Shown: in pieces, positions 43,878-53,117 of the stretch
How positions within the stretch are numbered: position 1 is the stretch's first letter
Layout: each line of letters begins with the position of its first letter
Assembly: GCA_022071945.1 (NCBI GenBank)
Contig: JAJVIN010000005.1
Span: 62,001 to 126,000, forward strand
Length of the DNA: 64,000 nt
Direction of reading: 5' to 3'
From: Thermoanaerobaculia bacterium
GTDB taxonomy: Bacteria; Acidobacteriota; Thermoanaerobaculia; UBA5066
Translations under genes and position numbers: made by a program
Notes under the pieces: generated by a model
The model's database searches: none
Told to the model about the DNA's origin: nothing
Seen by the model: the letters and a program-made list of their open reading frames with translations, nothing else

Positions 43878-45143
43878 ATGACCTCTCCCCGCATCATTCC
43901 CCGCGCCGAACATCCGATTTCGCGGGGCTACATCGATCCGGATGCGCTCCGGGTCCTCTACAGACTCCACCGGAGCGGCTTCAAGGCCTACCTCGTCGGA
44001 GGGTCGGTCCGCGACCTGATGACGGGCCGGACGCCCAAGGACTTCGACATCGGCACCGACGCTCGGCCGAACGAGATCCGGAGGCTCTTCAGAAACAGCC
44101 GCATCATCGGACGCCGGTTCCGGCTCGCCCACATCCTCTTCCACGGCGGCAAGATCGTGGAGGTCTCGACCTTCCGGCAGCGGCCCGAAGCCGTCGAACC
44201 CACCGAGGGCGAAGAGGTCAGCGAGGATCTCCTCATCCGCGACGACAACACCTTCGGGAGCCCCGAGGAAGACGCCAACCGGCGCGATTTCACGATCAAC
44301 GGCCTCTTCTACGACATCGGGACGTTCTCCGTCATCGACTACGTCGGAGGAGTCGAGGACCTCGAGAACCGCACGGTCCGCACGATCGGCGAACCCGAGA
44401 TCCGGTTCCGGGAAGACCCCGTTCGCATGCTCAGGGCCTGCGAGTTCGCGGCGCGCCTCGACTTCGAGATGGACCCCTCGCTCCTCGCGGCTCTCGATGC
44501 GACGCGAACCGAGATCCTCAAGAGCGCGGCCCCTCGGGTGACGGAGGAGCTTCTCGACCCCGTGCGCCGGGGCTGGGGAACCGCAACGTACAGGCTCTGG
44601 TCCAAGACAGGCCTCCTCGAGGCGCTCCTGCCCGAGCTCGAATCAGAGGCTGGCTACTGGGCCGAACATCCGGGCCCGGCCAAGTCCTACTTCTGGCGGA
44701 TGCTGGAAAACGCCGACCGCCGCCACGCCGAGGGACACCCGGTCTCGGACACGGTGATCCTCGGAATGCTCTTCCTCCCGCTCATCTTCCGCGCGGTGAG
44801 GACAAAGGGTCCGGGAGCCCACCGCTTGGAAGCCCCGAACCTGCTCTTGGTCCTCGAGGACGTGATCAACCCCATCGCGGCCCGGATGTCTCTCCCCAAC
44901 CACGCGGTCCACCAGGCCAAGCAAAGCCTCTACACGATGGGGCGGCTCGCGGAGACGAATCCGAATGAGCCGCGTGCGAAGAAGCTCCGCGCGCGGACGT
45001 CGTTCCCCGATGCTTCCGTTCTCTTCTCGATCTACGCGGCGGCATCCAACCGGTACCGCGCGCAGGCGGGGGCGTGGGAAGAGGCCGCGCGCCCGCCGAG
45101 AAGGCCGATCCCGAAACAAGAGGCGGAAGACGCCGAGGAGTGA
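43878..45143 (+). CDS. Poly(A) polymerase I / tRNA nucleotidyltransferase-type enzyme
   Basis: A 421-residue class-II nucleotidyltransferase. GGSVRDLMTGRTPKDFDIGTDA contains the catalytic DFD (Asp 55 and 57). RRLFRNSRIIGRRFRLAHILF matches the PcnB poly(A) polymerase signature rather than a CCA-adding enzyme. RDFTINGLFYD and EDPVRMLRA complete the core. It adds 3' A residues to RNA, tagging it for decay. The RRFRLAH string is the main reason for the PcnB call; a CCA-adding role cannot be fully excluded. The STAS gene follows after 5 nt, so the two are cotranscribed. Confidence 0.88.
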   Translation: MTSPRIIPRAEHPISRGYIDPDALRVLYRLHRSGFKAYLVGGSVRDLMTGRTPKDFDIGTDARPNEIRRLFRNSRIIGRRFRLAHILFHGGKIVEVSTFRQRPEAVEPTEGEEVSEDLLIRDDNTFGSPEEDANRRDFTINGLFYDIGTFSVIDYVGGVEDLENRTVRTIGEPEIRFREDPVRMLRACEFAARLDFEMDPSLLAALDATRTEILKSAAPRVTEELLDPVRRGWGTATYRLWSKTGLLEALLPELESEAGYWAEHPGPAKSYFWRMLENADRRHAEGHPVSDTVILGMLFLPLIFRAVRTKGPGAHRLEAPNLLLVLEDVINPIAARMSLPNHAVHQAKQSLYTMGRLAETNPNEPRAKKLRARTSFPDASVLFSIYAAASNRYRAQAGAWEEAARPPRRPIPKQEAEDAEE

Positions 45144-45148
45144 CCCCC

Positions 45149-45514
45149 ATGACCGGTGAAGCGAAGCTGCGGTTGAGCGTCGACCTGGAATCCACGCACG
45201 TGGAACTCACCTTCACCGGCCGGATGGACGCCGAGGAGACCCGAAAACTCAACGAAGAGGTCGACTTCGCCACGCGAGGGAACCTGCCGGTCCTCCTCGA
45301 CCTCTGCGGCGTGACCTTCATGGAGAGCTACGGCATCGCCCTAGTCGTGAGGGTTGCCAAGAACGTGATGGGGAGGGGCGTGCCGTTCGTCGTGGCGGTC
45401 GGAACCGGACCGGTCGCCCGGCTTTTCGGCATCGCCCGCCTCGACAAGGTGCTCATCATCGCCTTCAACCGCGAGGCGGCCCGCCAGGTCCTGGGGTTGC
45501 CGCCGGAAGGATAG
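45149..45514 (+). CDS. STAS-domain protein (anti-sigma factor antagonist-like)
   Basis: A 121-residue single STAS domain: VELTFTGRMDAEETRKLNEEV, then VLLDLCGVTFMESYGIALVVRVAKN, where Ser-Tyr-Gly-Ile occupies the phosphorylation loop (the D-S-x-G of SpoIIAA is E-S-Y-G). The Ser is therefore kept but the Asp is Glu. Proteins of this kind switch sigma factors or other regulators through partner binding and phosphorylation. It starts 5 nt after the pcnB-like stop. No kinase of the RsbW type is adjacent. Confidence 0.85.
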   Translation: MTGEAKLRLSVDLESTHVELTFTGRMDAEETRKLNEEVDFATRGNLPVLLDLCGVTFMESYGIALVVRVAKNVMGRGVPFVVAVGTGPVARLFGIARLDKVLIIAFNREAARQVLGLPPEG

Positions 45515-45561
45515 CGGACGAGATCCCGGGCCGAAGACCCCGCGTCAGGGTTCGTCTCGGG

Positions 45562-45978
45562 CTAGTTGCGCTGGCGACGCCAGAGGAGCCCCTGACGCAT
45601 GGCAGCGGAGGCCAGTGCTCGATCAGCAGTGGCAAGGAGGGCGCCCAGGTCGGAGGCGATGGCCAGATAAGCCGCGTCGTAGAGCGACAACTGCTCGGCC
45701 ACGGCGAGGTTGAAGACCCTGTCCCGCCCCGGGAAGGGCTCCACGGACAGAGGCAGGGCTCCGAGTGTCACCCAGGCTTCGCGCCCCATCTCCTCCGAGA
45801 GGCGGGACCGGCGCACAGCCCGGAGGAGTCCGGTCCCCACCTCGAGGAAGCAGTGGGGGGCCGTAATGAGTTCCACGCGGCCCGCTTCCGCCTCGTCGGC
45901 GAGACTCTCGAAAAGCTCGCAGTCCTCCTCTGGAAGGAAGGCCGCGAGAAGAAGAGACGCGTCGACAAGGACTTTCAG
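45562..45978 (-). CDS. PIN-domain toxin with apparent CTG start
   Basis: A 138-residue PIN ribonuclease if started at the CTG of CTGAAAGTCCTTGTCGAC. The N-terminal strand then reads KVLVDASLLLAAF with the first catalytic Asp, E-E-D follows, and the C-terminal Asps lie in SLYDAAYLAIA and LATADRAL. In this frame a TGA sits three codons upstream of the CTG, and the next in-frame start (GTG at 45876) would remove the active-site strand. The CTG overlaps the antitoxin stop (CTGA), with GAGGG upstream. Thus CTG initiation or a frameshift must be assumed. Likely an RNase toxin held by the upstream antitoxin. Confidence 0.8.
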   Translation of the reverse strand: MKVLVDASLLLAAFLPEEDCELFESLADEAEAGRVELITAPHCFLEVGTGLLRAVRRSRLSEEMGREAWVTLGALPLSVEPFPGRDRVFNLAVAEQLSLYDAAYLAIASDLGALLATADRALASAAMRQGLLWRRQRN

Positions 45979-46217
45979 CGCCGGCCCTCAGCAATCAGAT
46001 CGCTCGCCGACTCGGGACCAGCACGAGCGCACTTTCTGATCGCCCGGATTCTTTCCCGGATCTCGGCCAGTGAGACGTCGCGATTCTCGGAAACTGGACT
46101 CAGCCGGGCTGCCGGCCTTCCCTCCACCGTGAGGATCGTGACCGTGCCCGCCAGGGCGTCCCGCAGCAGCGCCTTCCAGTCAGCATCTTCCGCTGGGACG
46201 AAATGCACACTGCTCAC
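45975..46217 (-). CDS. Phd/YefM-like antitoxin
   Basis: An 80-residue protein with GTVTILTVEGRPAARLSPV, the Phd-type DNA-binding N-terminal pattern, then a charged C-terminal helix that would contact the toxin. GTG start. Its stop overlaps the toxin start by 4 nt. Together with the PIN gene it is the second toxin-antitoxin pair in this window; this pair has a Phd-like rather than a ribbon-helix-helix antitoxin. Confidence 0.75.
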   Translation of the reverse strand: MSSVHFVPAEDADWKALLRDALAGTVTILTVEGRPAARLSPVSENRDVSLAEIRERIRAIRKCARAGPESASDLIAEGRR

Positions 46218-46236
46218 GACCCCAGTCTACTCGCCC

Positions 46237-48066
46237 TCAAACCTCCTCGGCGACGAGGGCCGCTCTCTTCTCGGAGACTCGCCGCATGGAATGATCGAGG
46301 ATCCGCTTGCGCAGGCGCACGGATCGCGGCGTCACCTCGACGAGCTCGTCCTCCTCGATCCACTCGATGGCGGCTTCCAGAGGCATATCCCTGGGCGGCG
46401 TCAGCTTGATCGCCATGTCCGAGTTGGAGGCCCGCATGTTCGTGAGGTGCTTCTTCACGCACGGGTTCACGATCAGGTCGTTCTCGCGCGAGTTCTCGCC
46501 GCAGATCATCCCGGCGTAGACCTCGATTCCGGGGCCCATGAAGAGCACGGACCTCTCCTCGAGCCGCTCGAGCGAGTAGGCGGTCGTCTCGCCCCCTTCC
46601 TTGCAGATGAGGGCCCCGCTCCGCCGTCCCTGCAGGTCTCCCTTCCACGGCTCGTAGCCCGAGAAGACGTGGTACATGATTCCCTCGCCCTTGGTGTCGG
46701 TGAGGAACTCACTCCGGTAGCCGAAGAGTCCGCGCGTCGGAATCTGGAAGTCCATCTTGACCCGGCCGGAGCCGTTGTTGGTCATGTTGGTCAGCTCTGC
46801 CCGCCTGCGGCCGAGCTTCTCGATCACCGTTCCCATCACATCCTCGGGAACGTCGACGGTGAGCTGCTCGACGGGCTCGGAGGAGACCCCGTCGATCTCC
46901 TTGACGATCACCTCCGGCCTTGAGAGGCCAAACTCGAATCCCTCGCGCCTCATTGTTTCGGCGAGGATCGAAAGATGGAGTTCGCCCCGGCCGGAAACCT
47001 TCAGGGCATCCGGGCTGTCGGTCTGCTCGACCCTCAGGGCCACGTTGGTCCGGAGTTCCTTCTCGAGCCTCTCCGCCAGGTTGCGGGAGGTGACGTACTT
47101 GCCCTCCCGGCCGGCGAAGGGGCTGTCGTTGACGCGGAACGTCATCGAGACGGTTGGCTCGTCGACGGCAATCGGCGGAAGCGCCTCGGGCTGTTGCAGG
47201 GAGGAGAGGGTCTCTCCGATGGTGACGCCCTCGATCCCGGCGACCACCACGATCTCTCCGGCAGAGGCCTCTTCGACCTCGATTCGCTTCAGGCCGTCGA
47301 AGGCCATGAGCTTCGTCACCCTTGCCTGTTCGACTCTCCCGTCGAGCCGGCAAACAGAGACTGACTGACCGGCCTTGAGGGTCCCGTTGACGATCCGGCC
47401 GATGGCGAGCCGTCCCAGGTAGTTGTCGTAGTCGAGCGACGCGATGAGGAGCTGGAGGGTGGCCTGCGGATCTCCTCCCGGCTCGGGAACCTCCACCAAG
47501 ATCGCGTCGAGGAGCGGCCTCACGTCGCCGTCCGCATGGTCGATCTCGCGCCTGGCAAACCCATGCTTTGCCGAGGTGTAGACGATCGGGAAGTCGAGCT
47601 GCTCGTCGGTGGCCCCGAGATCGACCATCAGGTCAAAGACCTGATCGATGACCTGGTGTGGTCGCGCATCCGGCCGGTCGACCTTGTTGACGACGACGAT
47701 CGGCTTCAACCCCATCTCGAGGGCCTTGCGCAGGACGAAGCGGGTCTGGGGCATGGCGCCCTCGGCGGCGTCGACCAGGAGGAGGACGGCGTCGACCATG
47801 TTGAGGGTCCGCTCCACCTCGCCGCCGAAATCGCTGTGACCCGGCGTGTCGATGATGTTGACCTTCACCCCGTGGTAGCGGATGGCCAAGTTCTTGGCCA
47901 GGATGGTGATGCCCCGCTCCCGCTCCAGGTCGTTGCTGTCCATGACCCTCTCGGCGATCTGCTCGTTGGCGCGGAAGGTCCCGGACTGTTTGAGGAGGCA
48001 GTCGACGAGCGTGGTTTTCCCGTGGTCGACGTGCGCGATGATGGCGATGTTTCTGAGGTCGGACAT
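46237..48066 (-). CDS. typA: Translational GTPase TypA/BipA
   Basis: A 609-residue GTPase. G1 [13 protein letters not shown]2 RERGITI, G3 [15 protein letters not shown]4 [10 protein letters not shown]; then the EF-G-like domains and the TypA-specific C-terminal domain with [19 protein letters not shown]-type text and [15 protein letters not shown]. It binds the ribosome and aids 50S assembly and growth under stress. Length and architecture are normal. Its 3' end lies 20 nt from the GTG start of the antitoxin on the same strand. Confidence 0.97.
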   Translation of the reverse strand: MSDLRNIAIIAHVDHGKTTLVDCLLKQSGTFRANEQIAERVMDSNDLERERGITILAKNLAIRYHGVKVNIIDTPGHSDFGGEVERTLNMVDAVLLLVDAAEGAMPQTRFVLRKALEMGLKPIVVVNKVDRPDARPHQVIDQVFDLMVDLGATDEQLDFPIVYTSAKHGFARREIDHADGDVRPLLDAILVEVPEPGGDPQATLQLLIASLDYDNYLGRLAIGRIVNGTLKAGQSVSVCRLDGRVEQARVTKLMAFDGLKRIEVEEASAGEIVVVAGIEGVTIGETLSSLQQPEALPPIAVDEPTVSMTFRVNDSPFAGREGKYVTSRNLAERLEKELRTNVALRVEQTDSPDALKVSGRGELHLSILAETMRREGFEFGLSRPEVIVKEIDGVSSEPVEQLTVDVPEDVMGTVIEKLGRRRAELTNMTNNGSGRVKMDFQIPTRGLFGYRSEFLTDTKGEGIMYHVFSGYEPWKGDLQGRRSGALICKEGGETTAYSLERLEERSVLFMGPGIEVYAGMICGENSRENDLIVNPCVKKHLTNMRASNSDMAIKLTPPRDMPLEAAIEWIEEDELVEVTPRSVRLRKRILDHSMRRVSEKRAALVAEEV

Positions 48067-48129
48067 GATTTCTCGCCGGAAGACACGTATCAGTGGGCGG
48101 CCGGCTCCGCAAGGAATCGGGGTGGAGGG

Positions 48130-48660
48130 TTACTTCTTGGTGAGCTTTGCGGCGCTGAACGGGACGAAGCTCGTCCCCTGGGGAGCGATCTCGAAATTGA
48201 GGTTGACCTCGTTTGCGGCACCCTTCGAGATCGTGACCCGTGATTTCGCGCCGGCCGAGTAGTTGACGAGCTGGGTGGAGTTCATCTTGATCGTCCCGTC
48301 GGGGGCGATCTCTATGTCGTAGAGGCCCCAGACGCTCGTCGAGTAGAACACAGCTCCGGTGTATTTGCGTTTTTCTCCGTCGTAGGCGAAGAACCCGACC
48401 TCCGAGGCCGTCTCCTCTGGCCTACCCTCGACGGCCGGGAAGATCGTCTTCGACCGGTAGACGAGGACGCTCCCATTGGCCTCGGGGGTCCAGCTGGCGG
48501 CGACCCCTCCGACCCGTCCCGAAGCCTCGGTCGTTCCGGACCAGGCGCCGTTGAGGAACGCAAACTCTTGCAGGGGCTTCCACGCCCCACCCTGCGCCAA
48601 CGAGAGGCCGGGGAGGGTGCAGATCACGAGGACGAGGGCTGCGAGGGCACGTTTCATCAC
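48130..48660 (-). CDS. Secreted protein of unknown function
   Basis: A 176-residue protein with a signal peptide ([21 protein letters not shown]). The mature part ([14 protein letters not shown]..., [39 protein letters not shown]) has the beta-strand rhythm of the lipocalin-like 'heme/THAP4-type' or DUF1579 proteins, but I cannot assign a family. A perfect TATAAT lies 34 nt upstream on the minus strand. It stands alone between typA and an ECF sigma operon. Confidence 0.65.
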   Translation of the reverse strand: MMKRALAALVLVICTLPGLSLAQGGAWKPLQEFAFLNGAWSGTTEASGRVGGVAASWTPEANGSVLVYRSKTIFPAVEGRPEETASEVGFFAYDGEKRKYTGAVFYSTSVWGLYDIEIAPDGTIKMNSTQLVNYSAGAKSRVTISKGAANEVNLNFEIAPQGTSFVPFSAAKLTKK

Positions 48661-48694
48661 AGGCTCACTCCGAAACGGTGAACAAGATCACAAA

Positions 48695-48700
48695 ATTATA
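48695..48700 (-). promoter_or_regulatory. TATAAT -10 element
   Basis: Perfect TATAAT on the minus strand, 34 nt before the ATG at 48660, in an unusually A+T-rich patch. No clear TTGACA is found 16-18 nt further upstream. Confidence 0.5.
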
Positions 48701-48755
48701 GGGCCCAGAGGAACCATTTCTGAGATTCTTCGTTTCTAGGGTCGAGAGGACATCG

Positions 48756-49400
48756 ATGCAAGCCGTGGCCGCGCCTGACGCCGAACTGGTGACTCGTTGC
48801 CTGAATGGCGACGATTCGGCCTGGGGTGACCTCGTCGGGCGGTACGGGCAGAAGATCTTCGCCATCGCCTTTCACCTCACCTATGACCGGTCCGAGGCGG
48901 AAGAGCTGACCCAGGACTGCTTCCTGAAAGTCTGGGAGAACCTGGACCGGTATCAACCCACCGAGGCCTCCCTCCTGGCGTGGATGGCGACCCTCTCTCG
49001 AAACCTCTGCATCGACCACTACCGGAAGCGCAAGCGAGAGAAGGGCTTTCGATTCATATCGGACGACGCCGTGACAACGCTTCTACCCGGAACCGCCGAC
49101 CCGCAAGCGGATGCCGTGAAGCGCGAGAGGCTGAGGCTTCTGCTGGAGGCCATCGGAGAGCTGCCGGACGAGCTGGCGGAGGTCATCCAGCTGCGGGATC
49201 TCGACGGCCTCGACTACCGGGAGATCGCCGACTTCCTCAACCTCCCCGACGGCACCGTCAAGAGCCGGCTCAACCGGGCCCGGATCGAGCTCGCCAGAAT
49301 CATCAGGGAGCGGATCGGGTCGCGTCCGGATTCGGCGACCGACTCGCTCTATTCCCCACGCAGAGCCGTGGCACAGAAAACGCAGGAGGGAGCGCGATGA
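48756..49400 (+). CDS. ECF-type sigma factor
   Basis: A 214-residue sigma factor. Region 2 includes AEELTQDCFLKVWENLDRYQP and SLLAWMATLSRNLCIDHYRKRKRE; region 4 includes LPDELAEVIQLRDLDGLDYREIADFLNLPDGTVKSRLNRAR across its helices, a RpoE-like pattern. A TAGGGT -10-like hexamer lies at 48737. The stop overlaps the ATG of a zinc-type anti-sigma gene (ATGA). It should direct an extracytoplasmic stress regulon; the signal is unknown. Confidence 0.93.
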   Translation: MQAVAAPDAELVTRCLNGDDSAWGDLVGRYGQKIFAIAFHLTYDRSEAEELTQDCFLKVWENLDRYQPTEASLLAWMATLSRNLCIDHYRKRKREKGFRFISDDAVTTLLPGTADPQADAVKRERLRLLLEAIGELPDELAEVIQLRDLDGLDYREIADFLNLPDGTVKSRLNRARIELARIIRERIGSRPDSATDSLYSPRRAVAQKTQEGAR

Positions 49401-50209
49401 CGCCAAGAACGGTGAGTCCCGCCTGCCGTGCCTTCGAGGAGGCGCTCGAGACGCGTCTCGGGCTGGGCGTCCCGAAGGAGACGGAGTTTCCCCACATCGA
49501 GACCTGTGCCGGCTGCCGGCTCCTGCTCGGGATCGTCCTGGCCAACCTGGAGCTTCAGCAGAATCTCGAGCCTCCGCGGCCCCAGAGGGGATTCCTCGAG
49601 CGGCTCTCGGGCATACCGGGACACGCGGAGGCCGTCTGGAAGCAGTCGCGCGAGGTCCTCGCCCTGCTGCGCCCCGGGGCCCTGGAAGGCCCGGACCTCC
49701 CGGAGTCTCTGACCGAGAAACTCCACGCCATCCCGGCCCAGAGCCGCCGCCTGGCTCCGGTCGTCACGATCCGGCCCGTCCTGACGGCCCCTGCCCGAAA
49801 GAGGTGGTACCGCGACTGGCGCGTGGCCGTTGCCGGCATGTATGCCGCCACCCTCCTCATCGCGACCGCCCTGCAGTTCGACCCGATGTCCGTCGCCAGA
49901 CAGACGGCCTCCGACCTCACGGTTCGCGGGGAAAAGGCCGTTGCCGAGGCCCGCGACCGGACCGCCGAACGCCTCGCCGAATCCCTCAGGGTCAGCCGGA
50001 CCCGCCCTCTGAGGGACCAGCTGGACTACAGGCTCTACCGCGCGATGGCCGTTTCGAGGGCCAAGGCCGGAGCCTACGCGGGATTCGTCGTCGAGAAGCT
50101 CTTCGGCCAGAGGCAGGAACGGGAGCGCTCGGTCCAGACCGAAAGGGATGGCCGGACGAGAACTTCCGGCGGATTCCTGGAACCAGAAAGCACCAGTTTC
50201 CGTTCCTGA
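49397..50209 (+). CDS. Zinc-type anti-sigma factor-like protein
   Basis: A 270-residue protein. Residues ~35-42 carry HIETCAGC, i.e. HxxxCxxC, the ZAS (zinc-associated anti-sigma) metal motif. One transmembrane helix lies near residues 137-157 (WRVAVAGMYAATLLIATAL), followed by a charged extracytoplasmic region with Arg/Glu-rich coiled-coil content. ZAS proteins bind and sequester the sigma factor encoded just upstream; Zn loss or proteolysis releases it. The 4-nt overlap with the sigma gene supports the pairing. Confidence 0.82.
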   Translation: MTPRTVSPACRAFEEALETRLGLGVPKETEFPHIETCAGCRLLLGIVLANLELQQNLEPPRPQRGFLERLSGIPGHAEAVWKQSREVLALLRPGALEGPDLPESLTEKLHAIPAQSRRLAPVVTIRPVLTAPARKRWYRDWRVAVAGMYAATLLIATALQFDPMSVARQTASDLTVRGEKAVAEARDRTAERLAESLRVSRTRPLRDQLDYRLYRAMAVSRAKAGAYAGFVVEKLFGQRQERERSVQTERDGRTRTSGGFLEPESTSFRS

Positions 50210-50237
50210 TGCTGAGAAGGAACGGAGGAGTCCAGAA

Positions 50238-50822
50238 ATGACCGAACCCCAAACCCCTCAAGCCCAGTTGCCGCCGCCTCCCGTGATCCCGGTTCCGGCC
50301 GCGCCGCCCGTCGCCTACGCCGTCGCTCCCGAGCCCGTCAAGCCCAGAAAGAGCCCTGGCCTCGCTGGCTTTCTGTCGGCTCTTCCCGGTGTCGGCCACA
50401 TCTACCTCGGCCTCTACCAGAGAGCCGTCGTCTTCTTCGGGGTCTGGGTCCTGACTCTCGCCATCGCCAATCACGGCAGCGGACCGATCGGCGTCCTCAT
50501 CCCGTTCTGGTGGTTCTTCGTTCTGATCGACGCCGTCCGCCAGGCCAACGCCATCAACGAGACCGGCGCCGCCGAATCGAACCTCGTCGCGACCGAGCCC
50601 AAGCTCAAGCTGCAGGGCAATCTCGCGTTCGGCGTCTTCTTGATCCTGTTCGGAATCTTCTTCCTCGTCGACCGCTTCGTGAGAATCGACCTGAGCTTCC
50701 TCTTCGAGTGGTGGATGGTGCCCGTGATCGTCTTCGGAGCCTGGCAGGTCTTCGTCTACTACCGGAACAAGAAGGGTGAGGAAAAGAAGGCGACCGAGGT
50801 GCATCACCCCGAGCTGGCGTAG
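50238..50822 (+). CDS. Membrane protein with TM2-like and DUF5668-like halves
   Basis: A 194-residue protein. A ~40-residue Pro/Ala-rich N-terminus precedes a hydrophobic hairpin with SPGLAGFLSALPGVGHIYLGLYQRA, a TM2-type glycine/proline pattern. Then come a DAVRQAN loop and two more helices (~130-150, ~160-175), ending in a basic tail. It lies 28 nt after the anti-sigma gene with AACGGAGGAG upstream, so it is the third gene of that ECF operon and probably a target or sensor. A terminator follows. Precise function unknown. Confidence 0.75.
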   Translation: MTEPQTPQAQLPPPPVIPVPAAPPVAYAVAPEPVKPRKSPGLAGFLSALPGVGHIYLGLYQRAVVFFGVWVLTLAIANHGSGPIGVLIPFWWFFVLIDAVRQANAINETGAAESNLVATEPKLKLQGNLAFGVFLILFGIFFLVDRFVRIDLSFLFEWWMVPVIVFGAWQVFVYYRNKKGEEKKATEVHHPELA

Positions 50823-50850
50823 AACTCTGGACTCCCGTTCCGGCTCCGTC

Positions 50851-50882
50851 GACCCCCTCCGCCGCGAGGGGGTCTTCGCTTT
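50851..50882 (+). terminator. Hairpin terminator after ECF operon
   Basis: A 9-bp stem GACCCCCTC / GAGGGGGTC with 6-nt loop, followed by TTCGCTTT. It separates the ECF operon from the hydrogenase cluster. Confidence 0.65.
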
Positions 50883-50933
50883 ACGGGGAGCAGAAAGCCC
50901 AATCAACGGTTGAATTCCCCGGTTTCATTGCCG

Positions 50934-52106
50934 ATGATTGAGGGTCGATCCTCCGTCCACGAGCACGCGATGGAACCCGAAAACGCAGAATCAGCATCGC
51001 CTCCCCTTGCCGGCCGCGGCTCTGGAAGCGTTCTGGTCGTCGATGACGACCCGCTGAACCGGATGCTCTTGGCGGCCAGCCTCGAGGAGAGCGGATACGA
51101 GATGACGGGGGCCGAGAACGGAGCCGAGGCGCTCGAGATCCTCAGGCGCCAGCCGTTCGACACGGTCCTTCTCGACCTGATCATGCCCGAGATGGACGGG
51201 TTCGAGGTCCTCGCGAGGCTGAAGGACGACAGCGCGCTGCGCCACATCCCCGTGATCGTCATCTCGGCCGTGGACGAGCTCGATAGCGTCGTGAGGTGCA
51301 TCGAGATGGGCGCGACCGACTATCTCGCCAAGCCCTTCGACCCCGTCCTCTTGCGAGCACGGTTGAACGCGTCTCTGGCCAGCAAGCGGATGCTCGACCT
51401 CGAGCGCGCCTACGCCAAGGAGCTCCTCGAAAGAAACCAGGAGCTCGACGCCTTCGCCCACACGGTCGCGCATGACCTGAAGAACCCGCTCGGGGCGCTG
51501 ATCGGCTACGCGGAGATGGCCATCGACGACTTCGGCTGCACTCCCGGCGACGAGCAGCTCGACTCTCTCAGACGCATCCTCCAGTGCGGCACGAAGATGA
51601 AGAGCATCGTCGACGAGCTCCTGCTTCTGGCAGGGGTCCGAAAACAAGAGGTCTCGTGCACGCGGCTCGACATGGGGAGCATCACCCGTGAGGCCTGCCA
51701 GCGCCTCCGCCACCTCTGGGACGGCTCGCCGGTTGCGATTGCGGAGCCAGGACACTGGCCCGCTGCCCTCGGTTACGGGCCCTGGGTGGAAGAAGTCTGG
51801 GTCAATTACGTCAGCAACGCGTTCAAGTACGGAGGCCAGCCCCCCAGAATCGAGCTCGGCGCCGACGAGCTGCCCGCGGGCATGGTGCGGTTCTGGGTCA
51901 AGGACAACGGGCCGGGACTCTCACCGGACGAGCGCGCGCGGCTCTTCGTCCCGTTCACCCGCCTCAACCAGGCGAACCTCAAGGGACACGGTCTCGGACT
52001 CTCGATCGTCCGCCGAATCGTGGAGAAGCTCGGCGGCGAGGCGGGCGTGGAGAGCGACGGAAAGACCGGAAGCACGTTTTACTTCACCTTGCCCGGGACC
52101 GCCTGA
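50934..52106 (+). CDS. Soluble receiver-histidine kinase (REC-HisKA-HATPase)
   Basis: A 390-residue cytosolic protein. An N-terminal receiver domain (VLVVDDDPLNRM; phospho-Asp in LLDLIMPEMDG; Lys in YLAKPFDP) is joined by a helical linker to HisKA (His in AFAHTVAHDLKNPLGALIG) and HATPase (VNYVSNAFKYGG N box, DNGPGLS, GHGLGLSIV). It has no membrane segment. The receiver may gate kinase activity. The start is uncertain: ATG 50934, ATG 50970 or a TTG at 50910. It reads toward the hydrogenase genes with a 58-nt gap and is separated from the upstream operon by a terminator, so it probably belongs to the hydrogenase cluster. Confidence 0.85.
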   Translation: MIEGRSSVHEHAMEPENAESASPPLAGRGSGSVLVVDDDPLNRMLLAASLEESGYEMTGAENGAEALEILRRQPFDTVLLDLIMPEMDGFEVLARLKDDSALRHIPVIVISAVDELDSVVRCIEMGATDYLAKPFDPVLLRARLNASLASKRMLDLERAYAKELLERNQELDAFAHTVAHDLKNPLGALIGYAEMAIDDFGCTPGDEQLDSLRRILQCGTKMKSIVDELLLLAGVRKQEVSCTRLDMGSITREACQRLRHLWDGSPVAIAEPGHWPAALGYGPWVEEVWVNYVSNAFKYGGQPPRIELGADELPAGMVRFWVKDNGPGLSPDERARLFVPFTRLNQANLKGHGLGLSIVRRIVEKLGGEAGVESDGKTGSTFYFTLPGTA

Positions 52107-52164
52107 CGGGCACCCGGTCCACTTCGGAGAGGACTTCCCGCCCGAAAGAACGAAAGGAGGAAGG

Positions 52165-53103
52165 ATGGCGCACACGCTTTACTGGCTTCAGGCGGGAGGC
52201 TGCGGGGGGGACACCTGGTCCCTGTTGCAGGCCGACTCGCCCACCTTCCTCGACACGCTGGGCGTCCTCGACATCGAGGTTCTGTGGCATCCCTCCCTTT
52301 CGAGCCAGACACCCTCGGAGCACCGCCGGGTCCTCGATTCCCTGATGTCCGGGGCCCGGGCCCTGGACATCCTGTGCGTGGAGGGAGCCGTGATCCGCGG
52401 GCCCGGTGGGACCGGAATGTTCGACACCTTCGAGAGGCGGCCCAAAAAGGAGATCATCGGGACCCTCGCCCGGCGCGCACGCTGGGTCCTTGCCGTGGGC
52501 ACCTGTGCGTCCTTTGGCGGCGTGGCGGGACATCCGGAGGTCGAGGCCACGGGCCTGCAGTGGTCGAGAGAGACGAGGGGAGGCTTTCTCGGGGAAGACT
52601 TCCGCGCCAAGTCGGGACTTCCCGTCATCAACCTGCCGGGCTGCCCCTGCCACCCCGAGGTGATCCTCGGCACCTTCAGTGCTCTCGTGGAAGGGGCCCC
52701 GCTCGCTCTCAGCAGCCTCGACTCTCCCCTCGACTACTACGGGGTCCTGATTCATTCCGGCTGCAGCCGGAACGAGTACCACGAGTATCGCGTCGAGGAC
52801 TCGGATTTCGGGGACAAGGGGTGTCTCTTCTTCCACCTCGGCTGCAGGGGACCCCTCACTCATGGCCCGTGCAACAAGCTCCTGTGGAGCCGCCGGAACA
52901 GCAAGACTCGCGCGGGGATCCCCTGCTTCGGCTGCACGATGCCCGACTTTCCCCGCAAGCAGCCCTTCTTCGAGACCCGCAACATCGCCGGGATCCCGAT
53001 CGACCTGCCCGAGGGAGTCGATCGGGCCCACTACCTCGCATACAAGGGGATGGCGGCCGCGGCGGCTCCCCTTCGGCTGAAGAACCGCGAGACCAAGATC
53101 TAG
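52165..53103 (+). CDS. [NiFe] hydrogenase small subunit, group 2-like (soluble)
   Basis: A 312-residue electron-transfer subunit without Tat signal or membrane helix, as in cytosolic group 2 (HupS/Huc/HupU) hydrogenases. TLYWLQAGGCGGDTWSLL gives the first proximal-cluster Cys at residue 13, but the usual second Cys is Asp 16. AVGTCASFGG and LPGCPCHPEV supply further proximal ligands. IHSGCSRNEYHEY, DKGCLF and HLGCRGP form the distal cluster set, and IPCFGCTMPDF the medial set. EVLWHPSLSS is characteristic of group 2. A strong AAAGGAGG precedes ATG 52165. The large subunit gene follows after 14 nt. Confidence 0.93.
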   Translation: MAHTLYWLQAGGCGGDTWSLLQADSPTFLDTLGVLDIEVLWHPSLSSQTPSEHRRVLDSLMSGARALDILCVEGAVIRGPGGTGMFDTFERRPKKEIIGTLARRARWVLAVGTCASFGGVAGHPEVEATGLQWSRETRGGFLGEDFRAKSGLPVINLPGCPCHPEVILGTFSALVEGAPLALSSLDSPLDYYGVLIHSGCSRNEYHEYRVEDSDFGDKGCLFFHLGCRGPLTHGPCNKLLWSRRNSKTRAGIPCFGCTMPDFPRKQPFFETRNIAGIPIDLPEGVDRAHYLAYKGMAAAAAPLRLKNRETKI

Positions 53104-53117
53104 GCGGAAGGTGGACG

